Source: Zingiber officinale
Lineage: Eukaryota > Streptophyta > Magnoliopsida > Zingiberales > Zingiberaceae
NCBI RefSeq assembly: GCF_018446385.1
Contig: NC_055991.1
Location: 97,323,712-97,387,711, forward strand
Length of the DNA stretch: 64,000 nt
Direction of reading: 5' to 3'
Shown: piece by piece, positions 8,914 through 21,630 of the stretch
Numbering within the stretch: the stretch's first letter is position 1
Layout: each line of letters opens with the position of its first letter
The notes under the pieces: generated by a model
Told to the model about the DNA's origin: nothing
Databases searched by the model: none
Seen by the model: only the letters and a program-made list of their open reading frames with translations
Position numbers and translations under genes: made by a program

Positions 8914-11900
8914 ATGACTTTCAACCCACTGTCCATCATACTACAATAGAATAGACTTACTGGTCCTAACTACATAGATTGGAAAAGGAACCTAGACATT
9001 GTTCTTACTGCTGAAAGTTATAAGTTTGTACTGACTGAGCCTTGTCCTAATGCACTCACTGGTGAATCTACTCAAGAGGAGATTGAATATCATAGGAAAT
9101 GGGTAAAAGCAGATGAGATGGCGCGGTGTTACATTTTGGCTTCAATGTCAAATGTATTGCAACATCAGCATCAAGATTTACCAACATCCTATGATATTTT
9201 GAACAATCTCAAGGAACTCTTTGGTCATCAGGATCGGGCTTCTAGGCAAGAAGCCATGAGAAAGATAATGACAGCCACCATGCAAGAGGGTACTCCTGTA
9301 AGGGATCATATCCTAAAGATGATGACTTATCTGAACGAAATACAGATCCTTGGAGGAGAAATTGATGGGGAAACCCAGATCGATATGATCCTCCAAACAC
9401 TACCTAGAAGTTTTGAGCAATTTCGTCTGAATTACAATATGAACAAAAGGGTATATTCATTGGCGGAACTACTGACAGAACTTCAGGTAGCAGAAGGTTT
9501 GTTTCGTCACAATTCTCATATTCACTATGTTGAAAATGGTTCTACTTCTAAACCGAAAGGAAAGAAGAAGAAGAAACAAGTTGGTTCAGCAAAGAAAGTG
9601 AATAAATCTCATAGTACAGGACCTAAAGCTGGAGTGAAGAAGCCGAAGGGCAAGTGCTTCATCTGCAAGGCGGACTGTCCTCGTAGGAATCAGAATAACA
9701 AAGGTATATCTCATGCTCTAGTTGTTGAAACATGTTTAGCGGTGTTATCTACCAGCACCTGGTGTGTAGATACGGGAGCCACTGATCATGTCTGCAATTC
9801 CTTGCAAGGGTTCCAAGAAACCCGACGACTATCTGAATGAGAGATTACCGTCTACATGGGCAATGCTACTAAGGTGGCGGCTGTTGCAGTGGGAGACGTC
9901 TACTTATTTTTTAATAGAAATAGAAATTTGGTTTTAAGAAATTGTCTTTATGTACCCAGTTTTAGAAAGAATTTAATTTCAGTTTCTAAACTATTTTTGG
10001 ATGGATATTCAGTTTCTTTTAGTAATGATGTAATTATTAAGAGAAATAAAGTGATTATCTATTCTGGTGCATTAGTTGGCAATTTGTATACTTTAAATCC
10101 AATTTCTCCCACAAAGCAAAACATGGAAATTTATAACTCATTTTCTAACTCAAATAAGAAAAAAGAACCTTCGGAAATGAACCAAGCATATCTTTGGCAT
10201 CTAAGGCTTGGTCATATTAACTTAAGTAGGATTCAGAGGCTTATAGCTGATGGACTTTTGAGTTCATTAGAGTTGGAAAATTTTCCAACTTGTGAATCTT
10301 GCTTGGAAGGTAAAATGACCAAAAGGCCTTTCAAGGTCAAGGGGTATAGAGCCAAAGAAGTGTTAGAATTGGTTCATTCTAATTTGTGTGGTCTTATGTC
10401 TGTCCAGGAAAGAGGTGGTTTTGAATATTTTGTCTCTTTCATAGATGATTATTTAAGATACAGATACATTTACCTAATGCGCCGCAAGTCCGAGTGCTTT
10501 GATAAGTTCAAAGAATACAAGGCTGATGTGGAGAAACGACTAGGTAAAAGTATCAAGACACTACGGTCTGATCGTGGTGGCGAATACCTCTTAGGAGAGT
10601 TTAGGAATTACTTATCAGAGGCTGGGATTCAATCCCAACTGTCTGCACCTGGTACACCCCAACAGAATGGTGTGGCAGAACGAAGGAATAAGACTCTTAT
10701 GGAGATGGTTAGATCGATGATGAGTTACTCAGAATTACCAAATTCGTTTTGGGGATACGCTCTGGAAACAGCAGTGTACATTCTGAACTTAGTACCTTCT
10801 AAATCAGTTTCTTCTACTCCCACAGAATTGTGGAATGGGCGAAAACCCAGTCTAAGACATATTCGGATTTGGGGTAGTCCAACACATGTGCTAAAACCAG
10901 ATGCTGATAAGTTAGAATCTCGTACAGAAGTTCGCGTGTTTGTGGGGTATCCCAAAGGAACAAAAGGTGGTTTATTTTATAGTCCTAAAGACCAGAAGGT
11001 CATTGTTAGCACCAATGCCCAGTTTTTAGAAGAAGACTATATAATGGATCACAAGTCCAGCAACAAAGTTATTTTAGAAGAACTTAGAGAGGACATGTCT
11101 ACTTCAGTACCAACAGTACAAGATGAAGTACCACAAGAGACTGCAATACGTGTCACACATGATACACAACCACAGACTGTGCCCCGTCGTAGTGGGAGGG
11201 TTGTAAGGTAGCCTGAAAGATTCATGTTTTTGGGAGAGTCTTCGGACTTGATCCCGGGTAAACATGAACCTGATCCCCGAACATATGACGAAGCACTCCA
11301 AGATATAGATGCAGCATCTTGGCAAAAGGCAATGAATTCTGAAATAGAGTCTATGTACTCTAATAAGGTCTGGGAGCTCGTAGAACCACCTGATGGTGTA
11401 AAAGCCGTTGGATGCAAGGGGATATACAAAAGGAAAAGAGGGACAGACGGGAAGGTAGAAACTTTCAAAGCTAGGCTTGTTGCGAAAGGGTACACTCAGA
11501 AAGAGGGAATCGATTATGAGGAGACCTTTTCACCGGTAGCCATGCTTAAGTCTATCCGGATACTCTTATCCATTGCTGCTTATATGGATTATGAGATTTG
11601 GAAAATGGATGTCAAGACAGCTTTCCTTAATGGAAGTCTTGAAGAGAACATCCATATGAAGCAACCAGAAGGATACATTGAAAAAGGCAAAGAGCATCTA
11701 GTGTGCAAGCTCAATCGGTCCATTTATGGACTGAAGCAAGCTTCAAGGTCTTGGAACATCCGGTTTAATGAAGTAATCTAGTCATATGGATTTATTCAGT
11801 GTCCGGATGAGTCTTGTGTATACAAGAAGTGTAACGGAAACGTGGTGGTATTTCTTGTACTATACGTAGATGATATTTTGTTAATTGGCAAAAATGTCAA

Positions 11901-12252
11901 GGTATTATCAGACGTAAGGGTATGGTTGTCCAAACAATTTGATATGAAGGACTTAGGAGATTGTACACACATTCTTGGGATCAAAGTTATAAGGGATCGT
12001 AAGAAAAGAATGTTGTGTCTGTCCCAAGCTTTATATATAGATACTATCCTTGCTCGTTTTAGCATGCAGGATTCCAAGAAAGGTTTCTTACCTTTTAGGC
12101 ATGGAGTAGCTCTATCTAAAGAGATGCTTCCGAAGACATCAAAGGAGATAGAGGACATGAAAGCAGTTCCTTATGCCTCGGCTGTAGGAAGCTTAATGTA
12201 TGCAATGCTATGTACGAGACCTGATATCTGTTTTGCCGTGAATGGATTTTAA
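8914..12252 (+). pseudogene. Copia gag-pol of element C with four nonsense codons
   Basis: One frame runs from ATG 8914 to 12252, interrupted only by TAG 8947, TGA 9838, TAG 11209 and TAG 11779. Domains in order: gag (to ~9690) with a zinc knuckle that has lost its His segment (CFICKAD then CPRR); aspartic protease (WCVDTGATDHVC, ~9760); integrase HHCC (HLRLGH ... CESC, 10198-10310) and core; reverse transcriptase with YVDDILLIG (~11863). The first integrase catalytic Asp, normally in an HSD motif, reads Asn (codon 10381-10383). The frame stops in the RT-RNase H linker (LCTRPDICFAV) at the deletion. At least two stops look like C-to-T changes of CAG, as expected from methylated-cytosine decay, but the parent codons are inferred from the family. 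Confidence 0.9.
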
Positions 12253-12268
12253 AGGAAAATTTTAAAGG

Positions 12269-13423
12269 GAAATTAAAATTATAGAAATTTCTTTTTATCA
12301 ACCATGAAGGGATTTTAAAGGGAAATTTTATTTTTTAAAATTTCCAAAGACAAATAAGGAAGTTTTTATTGTTGATTGAAACTCTCCTAATTTGTCTATT
12401 TGAGGTGGCCGACCATGATTAATTGATTAAGAAATTTTATTTATTTTTTCTTAATTAATTGTTGTCAAGGAAAGTTAAGGAAATTTTATTATAAATAAAT
12501 TTCCTTATTTGCCAAAGCCAAGGAATATAAAAGAAGGGGTAGGGGTGCCTTCATGGGTTACAACTTCTAATGTTCTCTCCCTCTTTTCCTTGGTGTTGTG
12601 GCCGGCCATCCTCTCTTTCTCTCTTCCTCTTTGTGGTGGCCGAATTCTTCATCTCCCTTGGAGCTCTTGTGGTGCCTGGATACTACTTGGAGAAGAAGAA
12701 GGAGAGAAAGCTTGCATCCCTTGGAGCTTGGTTGGTGGTTTTCTTCATCCTTGGTGAAGCTCTTGTTTTGGCCGAATCTAGCAAGGAGGAGAAGAAGGTG
12801 TGTTGGTGATTTCTCATCTCGGAAGATCGTTGCCCACACAACGTCCGAGGTTAGAAGAGGAATACGGTAGAAGATCAAGAGGTCTTTCTAAAAGGTATAA
12901 CTAGTAATTTTTCCTTTCCGTATCATACTAGTTATTTTTGGAAATAAATACCAAATACAAGAGGCTTATGATTCTAGTATTTCGAATATGTTTTTCGATG
13001 TTGTGTTCTTTTGTTTTTACTTTTCCTTGTGATTTGATTGTTCCTTTCGGTTAACCTAAAGTTATTTTAGGAAATTAAATATTAGCTTTCCTTAAAAGGT
13101 TTTGTCTAGTCGGTGGTGGTTGCTCCCATATCCAAGAAGGTCATGTGCCTCGCCACGTCAGTACTGGGAACCAATTATGGAAATTAATATTTAATGGAAT
13201 TAATAACTTAGGTGATTTGGATTGAACGTGTTAAGTTCCGCAGGAGATCCAAGTCTAAACCTAAAAGAACAAATAAATTAAGTTTTGGATCAAACGTGTT
13301 AAGTTCCGCAGGCGATCCAAAAATTTAATTTAAAAGAACACATGGTAGCTAGGAAAAGGTTCAGACCTTTGTACAAAATTTTTGTACAGTGGAACCTCTA
13401 GGTTTTCCGAGTAGCAACCAACA
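12269..13423 (+). repeat. Truncated 3' LTR of copia C
   Basis: Matches 6563-7719 of the 5' LTR with few differences, including a 6-bp shorter GAA run. The upstream ~1255 bp of the LTR are missing. The junction (12246-12268) carries filler resembling nearby LTR sequence. Confidence 0.9.
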
Positions 13424-16400
13424 CGAGGTTCCTTCGCCTGTGCTATGACTCCATTATTGTCATAATAGAGCTCAATAGGGTCAGCGATACTGGGAACCAC
13501 CCCAAGTTCAGTGATGAACTTACGGATCCAAACTGCCTCCTTTGCTGCCTCTGATGCAGCAATGTACTCGGCCTCTGTCATAGAATCAGCTACTGTGTCC
13601 TGCTTCAAACTCTTCCAGCTCACAGCACCACCATTAATGCAAAATACGAACCCTGACTGCGATCGATAATCATCCTGATCGGTCTGGAAGCTGGCATCAC
13701 TGTAACCCTTTACAGCTAGCTCATCATTGCCTCCATATATCAAGCAATATTCTTTAGTCCTTCTTAAGTACTTAAGAATATTCTTGACCGCTATCCAGTG
13801 ACTTTCACCTGGATCTGACTGGTATCTGCTCGTCATGCTCAAAGCATACGAGACATCAGGTCGAGTATATAGCTTGGCGTACATGATAGATCCTATGGCT
13901 GAGGCATAAGGGATCTGATCCATGCGGTCTCTCTCCTCTCTAGAAGAGGGACCTTGAGTCTTCGAAAAACTCACGTCATGTAACATCAGCAGAAATCCCT
14001 TCTTGGAGTTCTGCATGGCAAACCGAAGGAGTACCTTGTCAATATATGTACTCTGACTTAGGCCAAGCAATCTCTTAGATCTATCTCTATAGATCTGTAT
14101 CCCTAGGATGCGGGATGCCTCACCTAAGTCCTTCATTGAGAAGCAGCTCCCTAGCCAGGTCTTGACAGATTGAAGCAAAGGGATGTCCTTCCCAATGAGT
14201 AGTATGTCATCCACATACAATATGAGGAAGACAACTATATCCCCTACAACCTTCTTGTAGACACAAGGCTCATCTTCGTTCTTGATGAAACCAAACTGTT
14301 TGATTACATCATCGAATCGAAGATTCCAGCTCCGAGAAGCTTGCTTTAGTCCATAAATGTACCTATGCAGCTTGCATACTCTGCTAGTATGTTGTGGATC
14401 TACAAAACCCTCAGGTTGTGTCATGTACACATCCTCGAGCAGGTTTCCATTCAGAAACGCAATTTTGACATACATCTTCCATATCTCATAGTCATGGTAA
14501 GCTGCAATAGCAAGCATGATCCGAATGGACTTAAACATCACTACTGGAGAAAAGGTTTCATCATAGTCAATACCATAAATCTGCTTGAAACCTTTAGCTA
14601 CCAAGCGACCCTTATAGATAAGTCCATCCATGTCAGTCTTTCTCTTAAAGACCCACTTACACCCAATGGGTTTTACCCCTTCAGGTGGATCAACCAAAGT
14701 CCATACTTGGTTGGTGTACATGGATTCCATCTCGGATCTCATGGCCTCTAGCCATTTCTCATAATATGGTCTCATCACAGCTTCCTGATAGGTGGTAGGC
14801 TCATCCTCTATGAACACAATGTCATCATGGTCAGACAAGAGAAATGAGTATCTCTCAGGCTGACGATGTACCCTATCAGACCTGCGAAGAGGTATGTCTA
14901 CTTGAACTGGTTGTTGTTCCTCAACTCCTTGTGGAACAACATCATCCACAACACTTTGTGGTTCCAGTTCAACTTCCATCGAGGCTTCAGTGCTATTATT
15001 CGCATCTTGAACTTCTTCAAGATCGAACGTGCTCCCACTAGTCTTTCTAGAAACAAAGTCCCTTTCTAGAAAGACCACAGTATTTGCCACAACTACCTTT
15101 TGCTGACTGGGAATATAGAAATAATATCCCTTAGTTTCCTTGGGATATCCAATAAAGTAGCACTTGTCAGATTTGGGCCCTAACTTGTCTGAGACTTGAC
15201 ATCGAACGTAAGCCTCACAACCCCAAATCCTCATGAAAGACACCTGAGCATCTCTCCCAGTCCATATCCTATATGGTGTCTTTATCACGTCCTTGGATGG
15301 AACTCGGTTGAGTATAAAAGCTGTCGTGTCTAGAGCATAGCCCCAAAGGTATGTCAGAAGATCTGTGTGACTCATCATAGATCGTACCATATCTAATAAG
15401 GTACGATTCCTCTTTTCGAATACACCATTCCACTGTGGTGTTCCAGGAGAAGTGAGTTGGGATAGAATCCCGCACTCAGCTAGGTAGTCACGAAACTCAT
15501 GGCTAAGGTATTCTCCACCTCGATCTGATCGAAGTATCTTAATACTCTTGCCAAGCTGGTTCTGTACTTCATTCTTGAATTCTTTGAACTTTTCAAAGAA
15601 TTCTGACTTATGTGTCATCAAGTACACATAACCATATCTACTGAAGTCATCAGTAAATGTGATGAAGTACCTATAACCGCCTCTAGCAGCGACATTGAAA
15701 GGGTCACATACATCACTATATATAAGACCTAACAAGTCAGTCGCTCTCTTACTGTGCCCACTAAAGGGAGTCTTGGTCATCTTGCCTAGTAGGCATGACT
15801 CGCACGTCTCATAAGATTCAAAATCAAATGAGTCCAGCAAACCATTCTTATGGAGCTGGGATAAGCGCTTGTCATTTATATGACCTAAGCGACAATGCCA
15901 GAGATAGGTTTGGTTCATGTCATTTGACTTGAACCTCTTGGTACTTATGTTATAGATAGGGCTTTCAAATTCTAGAATATAGTGTCCGTTCATCAGAGGT
16001 GCACTGCAATAGAACATTTCATTTAAATAAACCGAACAACATTTATTCTTTATAATAAATGAAAACCCTTTCTTGTCCAAACAAGAAACTGATATAATGT
16101 TCTTAGTCAAGGCAGGCACATAACAACATTCATCTAATTCTAGTACAAGCCCAGAGGGTAGAGATAGATAATAAGTTCCTATAACAACCCGTGCTCCATT
16201 GCCTACTCGTAGGTCTATCTCGCCCTTCGTCAATGCTCTGCTATTTCTCAACGCTTGTACATTAGTACAAATGTGAGAAGCACATCCGGTATCTAATACC
16301 CACGATGAAGAAATAGAGAGGTTGACTTCTATAACATTTATACCTGAAGTAGAAATCTTATTTCTCTTCTTCTTAAGATCTTCCAGGTATCCTATGCAGT

Positions 16401-16746
16401 TCTTCTTCCAGTGCCCTGCTTGTCCTTGATACAGTTGACGAAGATGTTCAACCATATCATAAGCACCCATCAACTCGTGTTGCTTCTGAAGCTCAGAGTT
16501 CATGGTTGTGAGCATGAGACATGACACATCTAATGCGTCATCTTGATGCTTCTTGTAAGCATCTCGGTCAGCTCACGTGGCAGTGGCAGGAGGTGCCTCC
16601 AGAATGGGCTGCTCCAGAACGTACAGTTTACGTTCCTGTGTGAGAATAATTCTCAGATTCCCGTACCAGTCCAGGAAATTAGCTCCGTTGAGCTTGTCCT
16701 TCTTAAGGACAGAACGCAGGGAGAAAGAATTCGTATTCGACGTCAT
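13424..16746 (-). pseudogene. Copia gag-pol of element B (3' end displaced by C)
   Basis: The frame starts at ATG 16744-16746 and is open to 13424 except for one TGA (16573-16575). Gag is mostly deleted: the N-terminal part (to LRQLYQGQ) is fused in frame to the second half of the zinc knuckle (AGHWKKNC). Then come aspartic protease (WVLDTGCASHIC, ~16290), integrase HHCC (HCRLGHIN ... CESC) and core (YSDVCDPF, DDFSRYG, DRGGEY), reverse transcriptase (YVDDILLIG, ~14200) and RNase H (DASFQTD, SMTEAEYIA). The last ~31 codons of the ORF as read (13330-13423) are LTR sequence of C, not B protein. Pol up to RNase H is intact in frame, so the death of B looks fairly recent. Confidence 0.9.
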
Positions 16747-18236
16747 TGTTATCTACAACAGAAAAACGCAGAAAATAAATATCATATTCTTTTAAATCAT
16801 TTAATTAGGTCTTTAACTAAATGATGCTCCCACTGAATTCTATAATTCATGTGGGACAAGATCCACATCATACTAACCCTTGAGTTAGCTTTGGCTAATA
16901 CGCCCAAGATTTAGTATGATCGATAGGTAACGATTTACCAATTACATCTCTATGTAACTCTTATTTATAGGATCATTATCCGCAGTTATATTAAAACTTG
17001 AGTTAGCTTTGGCTAATACGCCCAAGAATTAATATAAATGTGATTTATGTCCTATCTTTCCAACCATTGGAAGAATGCCTATAGTTGTACTCGATCCAAC
17101 CGAGTAAACTAGGAATACTCAATCTAATTGAGTTTGTATTCACCCATACGTTGATAAGCAGGACCAAGATTGTCCCTCTATACCCTACCAAGATAATATG
17201 TGGTGCTCTGCTTTGGCAGATTCAACAACTCATGTGATCAAGGTAGTGATAGGTATCATGGCACGGTAGGCATTAGAGTTGACGTGATTTAGATCTAATC
17301 TAAATGATGATGCATATCATATACTCGATAGATCTAATCTAATCGAAAGAGTGCATCATGTGCACGACTTAGATCTAATCTAATCGTTAGGCACTAATTA
17401 ATTACTTAATCATGCATCACATATACATAAGCAATTAATTAAATTAATTTGTGATTTGTCATGGCCCTACTACGATCTTCTCAAGCCAATGAGAAGATCG
17501 GATGGTCAACCTAGGGTCAACAGCTTCTTAAGCTCCTCCCTTTGACCACCTTGTGTTGCTCGTGCCCTCCTCGTAACTCCGTCTCGAGTGGACCTTCCAC
17601 GGCTCTAATTTTGTACATTACGATTTTGAAACTCGAGTTACATTCGAGTCTAAACTAATTTACAACAAGAATAAATAGAGAAAGGCACGACGCGCAGGTC
17701 GCGTATCAAACAATACAACACACACAATCACATGACGGCACGCAGGTCGTATTATGAATTACAACACAAAATATACCAATTCAATTGGGTATTTTTGGGT
17801 CATGACTATCACAAATTATACATTATTCTAAATTATGTATTTTCTATAATTTTCTGTAATTTTAATACAAATTTTTACAATTTTTATGAGTAAAAATTCC
17901 CGGCGGTCCCGTTTAGCGGTTTTCGGGCGCAATCGTGGAACGAATCCCCTTGCGGGGTCAGGGGCAGCGCCCCTACCCGCGATCTAACCATCGCGAGTGT
18001 CCCTAAGCGATCCTACAGTGCCTTAGTCCGCTGTCCCAAAAATTTTTGGGGCGAAACCTTGCCGTTTCGGAAAAATCTTCTCGGTAGTCGAAGCCTACAA
18101 GTGTCGAAACACTTGTGCTTCGCTTCTATGAGAAAAATACCCATAAAAACTCTAAAAAATCAGAAATTTACAGAATGTTACAGTACTAAATTTTTTTCAT
18201 AAAAACAAAAATAAACTCGTACAAGCTTCGCACGTG
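16747..18236 (-). other. Leader of copia B
   Basis: 1.49 kb between primer site and gag without a supported ORF. It holds a duplicated ~30-bp segment (TTGAGTTAGCTTTGGCTAA at about 16882 and 17000), AGATCTAATCTAA repeats (17290-17385) and a GC-rich block (17890-18110). Confidence 0.65.
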
Positions 18237-18248
18237 GCTCTGATACCA
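18237..18248 (-). promoter_or_regulatory. Primer-binding site of copia B
   Basis: GCTCTGATACCA on the plus strand is TGGTATCAGAGC on the element strand, complementary to initiator tRNA-Met. It abuts the LTR end at 18250. Confidence 0.92.
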
Positions 18249-18249
18249 C

Positions 18250-20080
18250 TGTTGGGATTTTCGAGCCGCGAAAATCGCTTTTCGCGTCGCGAAAACCCCG
18301 AATCTCCCTAGCCAACGGATCCGTGCGAAGAATAAAATTTTTCGAAAAACTACGAGTACGAGTTTACCTCAACCTCGATCTACAGTAGATCTACAAAGGA
18401 GAAGGAATATACCCTTGATGTGAAGCCCTTCGCAATCCCGCTTGTCCTCGGTTCGCCGGATTTCGAAAGTGTCAAAGTAGACACTTCTCTATGTGTATCC
18501 ACACAAGCAAGAGATGGAGAAAAACCTCTAAGGATGTGCTAGCAACCTTAGAGATCAGTAACCATGGAGGAGAGGGAGAGAAGAGAACCAAGGAAGAAGA
18601 AGATGGAGTTACACACACAAAATGAAACTCCTCCACATGAATAAAAGTGGCCGACCACTTTAGGATGGTTTGTAACCTCCATGGGATGCCAAGAGTCACA
18701 ACTCTTGGTAACTCCCATGAGGTGGCATCCCACTTAAGCAACCATGATGATGTGGAGCATCATCATTGGCCCACTTAATGCCAACTCACCAATGAGGTGG
18801 CAAATGGTCAAGTCAAGCTTGACCCTTCATCTTCCTCTCAAGTCAAGTCAAACTTGACCACTTCTCTCCCATGGTTGATCAAATCTAACCATTGGTTCAA
18901 GTCAATTTGAATTTAATGAATCTCTATTCATTGAATTAAATTAATTAAATGAGTCTAAGTCCAAATTAGACTCACTTAACACATGAACCAAATTGAGTCC
19001 AACTCAATTAGTCTACTTTGGATTACTCTTAATCTAATTTGGTTCATCATATGAACCTAATCATTTAGGTTCATCAAATGAACCTAATCTCCATCTAATT
19101 GCCCTTTGTGTGTGACCCTATAGGTTCTTGTAACATTGGCAATGCTCCTAAACTCATTTAGAAGCATAAGTAATGAGCGGTATCTAGCAACACATCATTA
19201 CTACCCAAGTTACAAGAATGTTGAGATCCAACATCACCTTGTGACTACTAATTGTGACTCATCACAATATATGACAAGTATCCTTCTATCCTAGACATCT
19301 AGATTGATCAATGTGAGGCATAGACCGTGTCATCCTCTGACCAATCTAAATCTTGAACTCCAAGTAGACTCACTAAATCAAATGAGCTCAATATCTCATA
19401 TTGACTCATTTGGGCATGTCCATACACTTCGCGGTCTCACTCTATCAAGAATATTGATGTCTCTCCCGTCATATAGGAGGGATAGATCTCATCTACATCA
19501 CTCACATCCCTCTGCATAATTCGTTACATACCCAGTAATCGCCTTTATAGTCCACCCAGTTACGGGTGACGTTTGACGAAATCAAAGTACATAACTCCTT
19601 ATGTAGGGATCCATGGTGACTTCAGGTCCAATGACTAGTAGTCATACTAATAGCCACATGAGAAAGTATATGACACTCATATAACGATCCATGATACTTT
19701 CTCATGGCGGGTCATTCAGTATACATTCTCCAATGCATACCCATGTGTCAACTTGATATCTCTATATCCATGACTTGTGAGATCAAGTCATCGAGTTGAC
19801 CTGCATGCTAGTCTTATTGCATTAACATTGTCCCTGAATGTTAATACTCGACTCAGAATGATTAAGAGTAGTGTTCCCTATATCATCTCACTATCAGTTC
19901 AACTAACCTATTGATATAGGTAAGAACCTTCTACTCAAGGACGCTATTATACTTAGTTTATTTGGCACCAATACAAGTAAGTATAATAACCAAAACAAAT
20001 GCCTTTATTTATATAAGAATATGATACAACAAGTCCATAATACAATCATCAAATGATTGACTCTAGGGCTCTAACTAACA
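18250..20080 (-). repeat. 5' LTR of copia B (1.83 kb)
   Basis: Read on the minus strand it starts TGTTAGTTAGAG (at 20080) and ends AATCCCAACA (at 18250). 19604-20080 matches the 3' LTR fragment at 4603-5083. No gene is supported inside it. The TSD copy to the right would be TATTA (20081-20085); its partner is outside the window. Confidence 0.88.
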
Positions 20081-20992
20081 TATTACTGTGCTAACCTTTG
20101 TGTAGCAAGAATATTCTATTTAACCGAATGTAGGGATCGGTCAACCGAACCAGCTTGACTCAAACCATATATCAGTTCAAACTAAAGCAGAGCACATTCC
20201 GATCGAAGCTCGATCGGTCGACTGAACCTTGATGATGTGGCACAGTACAGATCAATCAGAATCAAAGATGGAAGCTAGCCAGATCGATCAACCGAAGCAG
20301 AGGACCAGTCGACCGAACGATCATCTCATTGAAGACACATTAATGAAGAATCTCAACGAACGGGGAAAACTCACCGTTCGGTCTATCGAACAATGGGATC
20401 TGTCGACTGAATCATTAAGTGTCATCAATGCTCGAAGATTAGATTTGATCGAAGCTCAGCGAAGAAGGAAGGGAGTGGGTTCGGTCGACTGAACCTGAGG
20501 ATCAGTTGATCGAATATTGACCATTCTTATAAAAAGGAGCTCGAGGTCCGAGGCTGTGCAACGAATCGGTTCTGAGTTCATCCCTTGCAAAACTGTTGTT
20601 CGACTAGTCTACTACTCATCTCCAAGCAAGCGACTACTCCATCCAAGAAGTATAGACCGAGCTTCATTCTCTATCTAGTATCGGTATATTTTATTTAGCT
20701 TACTTTGTACTTAATTTCAAGAAAGATAGTAGGCTGTTACTATCTTGCTCATTTCATTGTACGAATTACTTCTTTCCGAAGGTTTCGGAAAGAAGAGTTT
20801 TAGTGGATTCTCCAAGGATGCGGTCAAGGATCTTAGGCCTTGGAGTAGGAGTTGACCTAGACTCCGAACTAAGTAACCAAAACGTGTTTTACTTTTTGCT
20901 GCACTACTCGTGTTTTAAACGTTCCAAAAGAAAGAGTTTTTTAAAAAGCGATATTCACCCCCACTCCTCTATCGTACTTTCTCGATCCTTCA
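20081..20992 (+). repeat. LTR fragment H (SIRE/Maximus-like, plus strand)
   Basis: Left-truncated by B. U3 carries many degenerate copies of a GTCGAC-centred word (TCGGTCGACTGAAC and variants, 20135-20515). A TATA-like box (CTTATAAAAAGG, ~20526) and a U5 with the GGAGTAGGAGT motif (20841-20852) and ATTCACCCCC follow. It ends at CTCGATCCTTCA (20992). To the right the LTR of G resumes, so H is inserted in G. The TSD GTAAT (20993-20997) cannot be checked on the left. Confidence 0.7.
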
Positions 20993-21452
20993 GTAATGAC
21001 TATCCTGACCTCAATTTAGAAACCTCAGTCAGTTTCTTTAGTCGAATCAGTACCTAAGGTTTGCCCCTAATGGGGCACGACCTCACTTCACTGCCTCCAG
21101 TAGTTTACATCAATTTACTTCTCAAACATTGGGTCCTCCAGACCTATTTAGATTTAACCACTCAGCATTAGATCAGCTGTCAAGGCTTTCACTTAACTCG
21201 ATATCGGGTCCTCCAGACCTACTGAGTCCACCTGCTAGATGTCAGGTTCACTTGGCACATATGGACTTCTTGCCTGATTCCATGTTCTGTTGAGACTTTT
21301 CTTGCCCAGCATCTGGTCCAGCTAACCTTCTAAGACTTTTTAAGTTAAGCTTGCTACATACTTAATCAATTTATCGAATAACAATAAGACTTAACTTGAA
21401 TTTTTGACAACATCAAAATATAAATTCGATTATAGTGCTCTATGTACCAACA
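20993..21452 (-). repeat. 3' LTR remnant of element G
   Basis: Aligns with 48519-48974, the matching part of the 5' LTR of G (shared TCGGGTCCTCCAGACCTAC words). On the minus strand it starts TGTTGGTACATAG at 21452. The rest was separated by H and B. Confidence 0.8.
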
Positions 21453-21630
21453 ATCTTTCCCTTTTTGATATTTGGCAACCTACTTAAAAGTTAAGTTAAA
21501 AACATGATATTAATAAAAAAACATCAAAATATAAATTTGATTATAGTGCTCTATGTACCAACAATCTTTCCCTTTTTGATATTTGGCAATCTACTTAAAA
21601 GTTAAGTTAAAAACATGATATTAATAAAAA
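21409..21630. repeat. 111-bp tandem duplication across an LTR/PPT junction
   Basis: Two nearly identical 111-bp units (21409-21519, 21520-21630). Each contains the LTR terminus of G and the adjacent polypurine tract (ATCTTTCCCTTTTTGAT on the plus strand), so the element has two potential 3' LTR starts. Confidence 0.85.

Larger units (their letters stand above)
5307..13423 (+). mobile_element. Ty1/copia LTR retrotransposon C, defective
   Basis: Plus-strand copia element of 8.1 kb flanked by the 5-bp TSD CGAGG (5302-5306 and 13424-13428). Order: 5' LTR (5307-7719), tRNA-Met primer site, leader, gag-pol (8914-12252), 3' LTR remnant (12269-13423). A deletion at about 12245-12268 removes RNase H, the polypurine tract and the first ~1.25 kb of the 3' LTR. 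The remaining LTR parts are nearly identical, which suggests a young insertion. Coding is broken by four in-frame stops with no apparent frameshift. A solo LTR of this family is at 30503-32881. Confidence 0.93.
4603..20080 (-). mobile_element. Ty1/copia LTR retrotransposon B, interrupted and partly outside the window
   Basis: Minus-strand copia element. From right to left: 5' LTR 18250-20080, primer site 18237-18248 (initiator tRNA-Met type), leader, gag-pol 16746-13424, then element C (5307-13423) inserted in RNase H, the rest of RNase H (5098-5306), polypurine tract and a 3' LTR fragment (5083-4603) cut by element A. Joining across C leaves one TSD copy (CGAGG) and gives a continuous RNase H region. 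Gag is largely deleted, one nonsense codon is present in gag, and RNase H has an 8-bp duplication, so B is dead. B itself sits in LTR H. Confidence 0.88.

Noticed and set aside
13330-13423. C-terminal 31 residues of the 1065-codon B ORF
   Set aside because: These codons are LTR sequence of element C read by chance; the true end of B pol is at 5098-5306.
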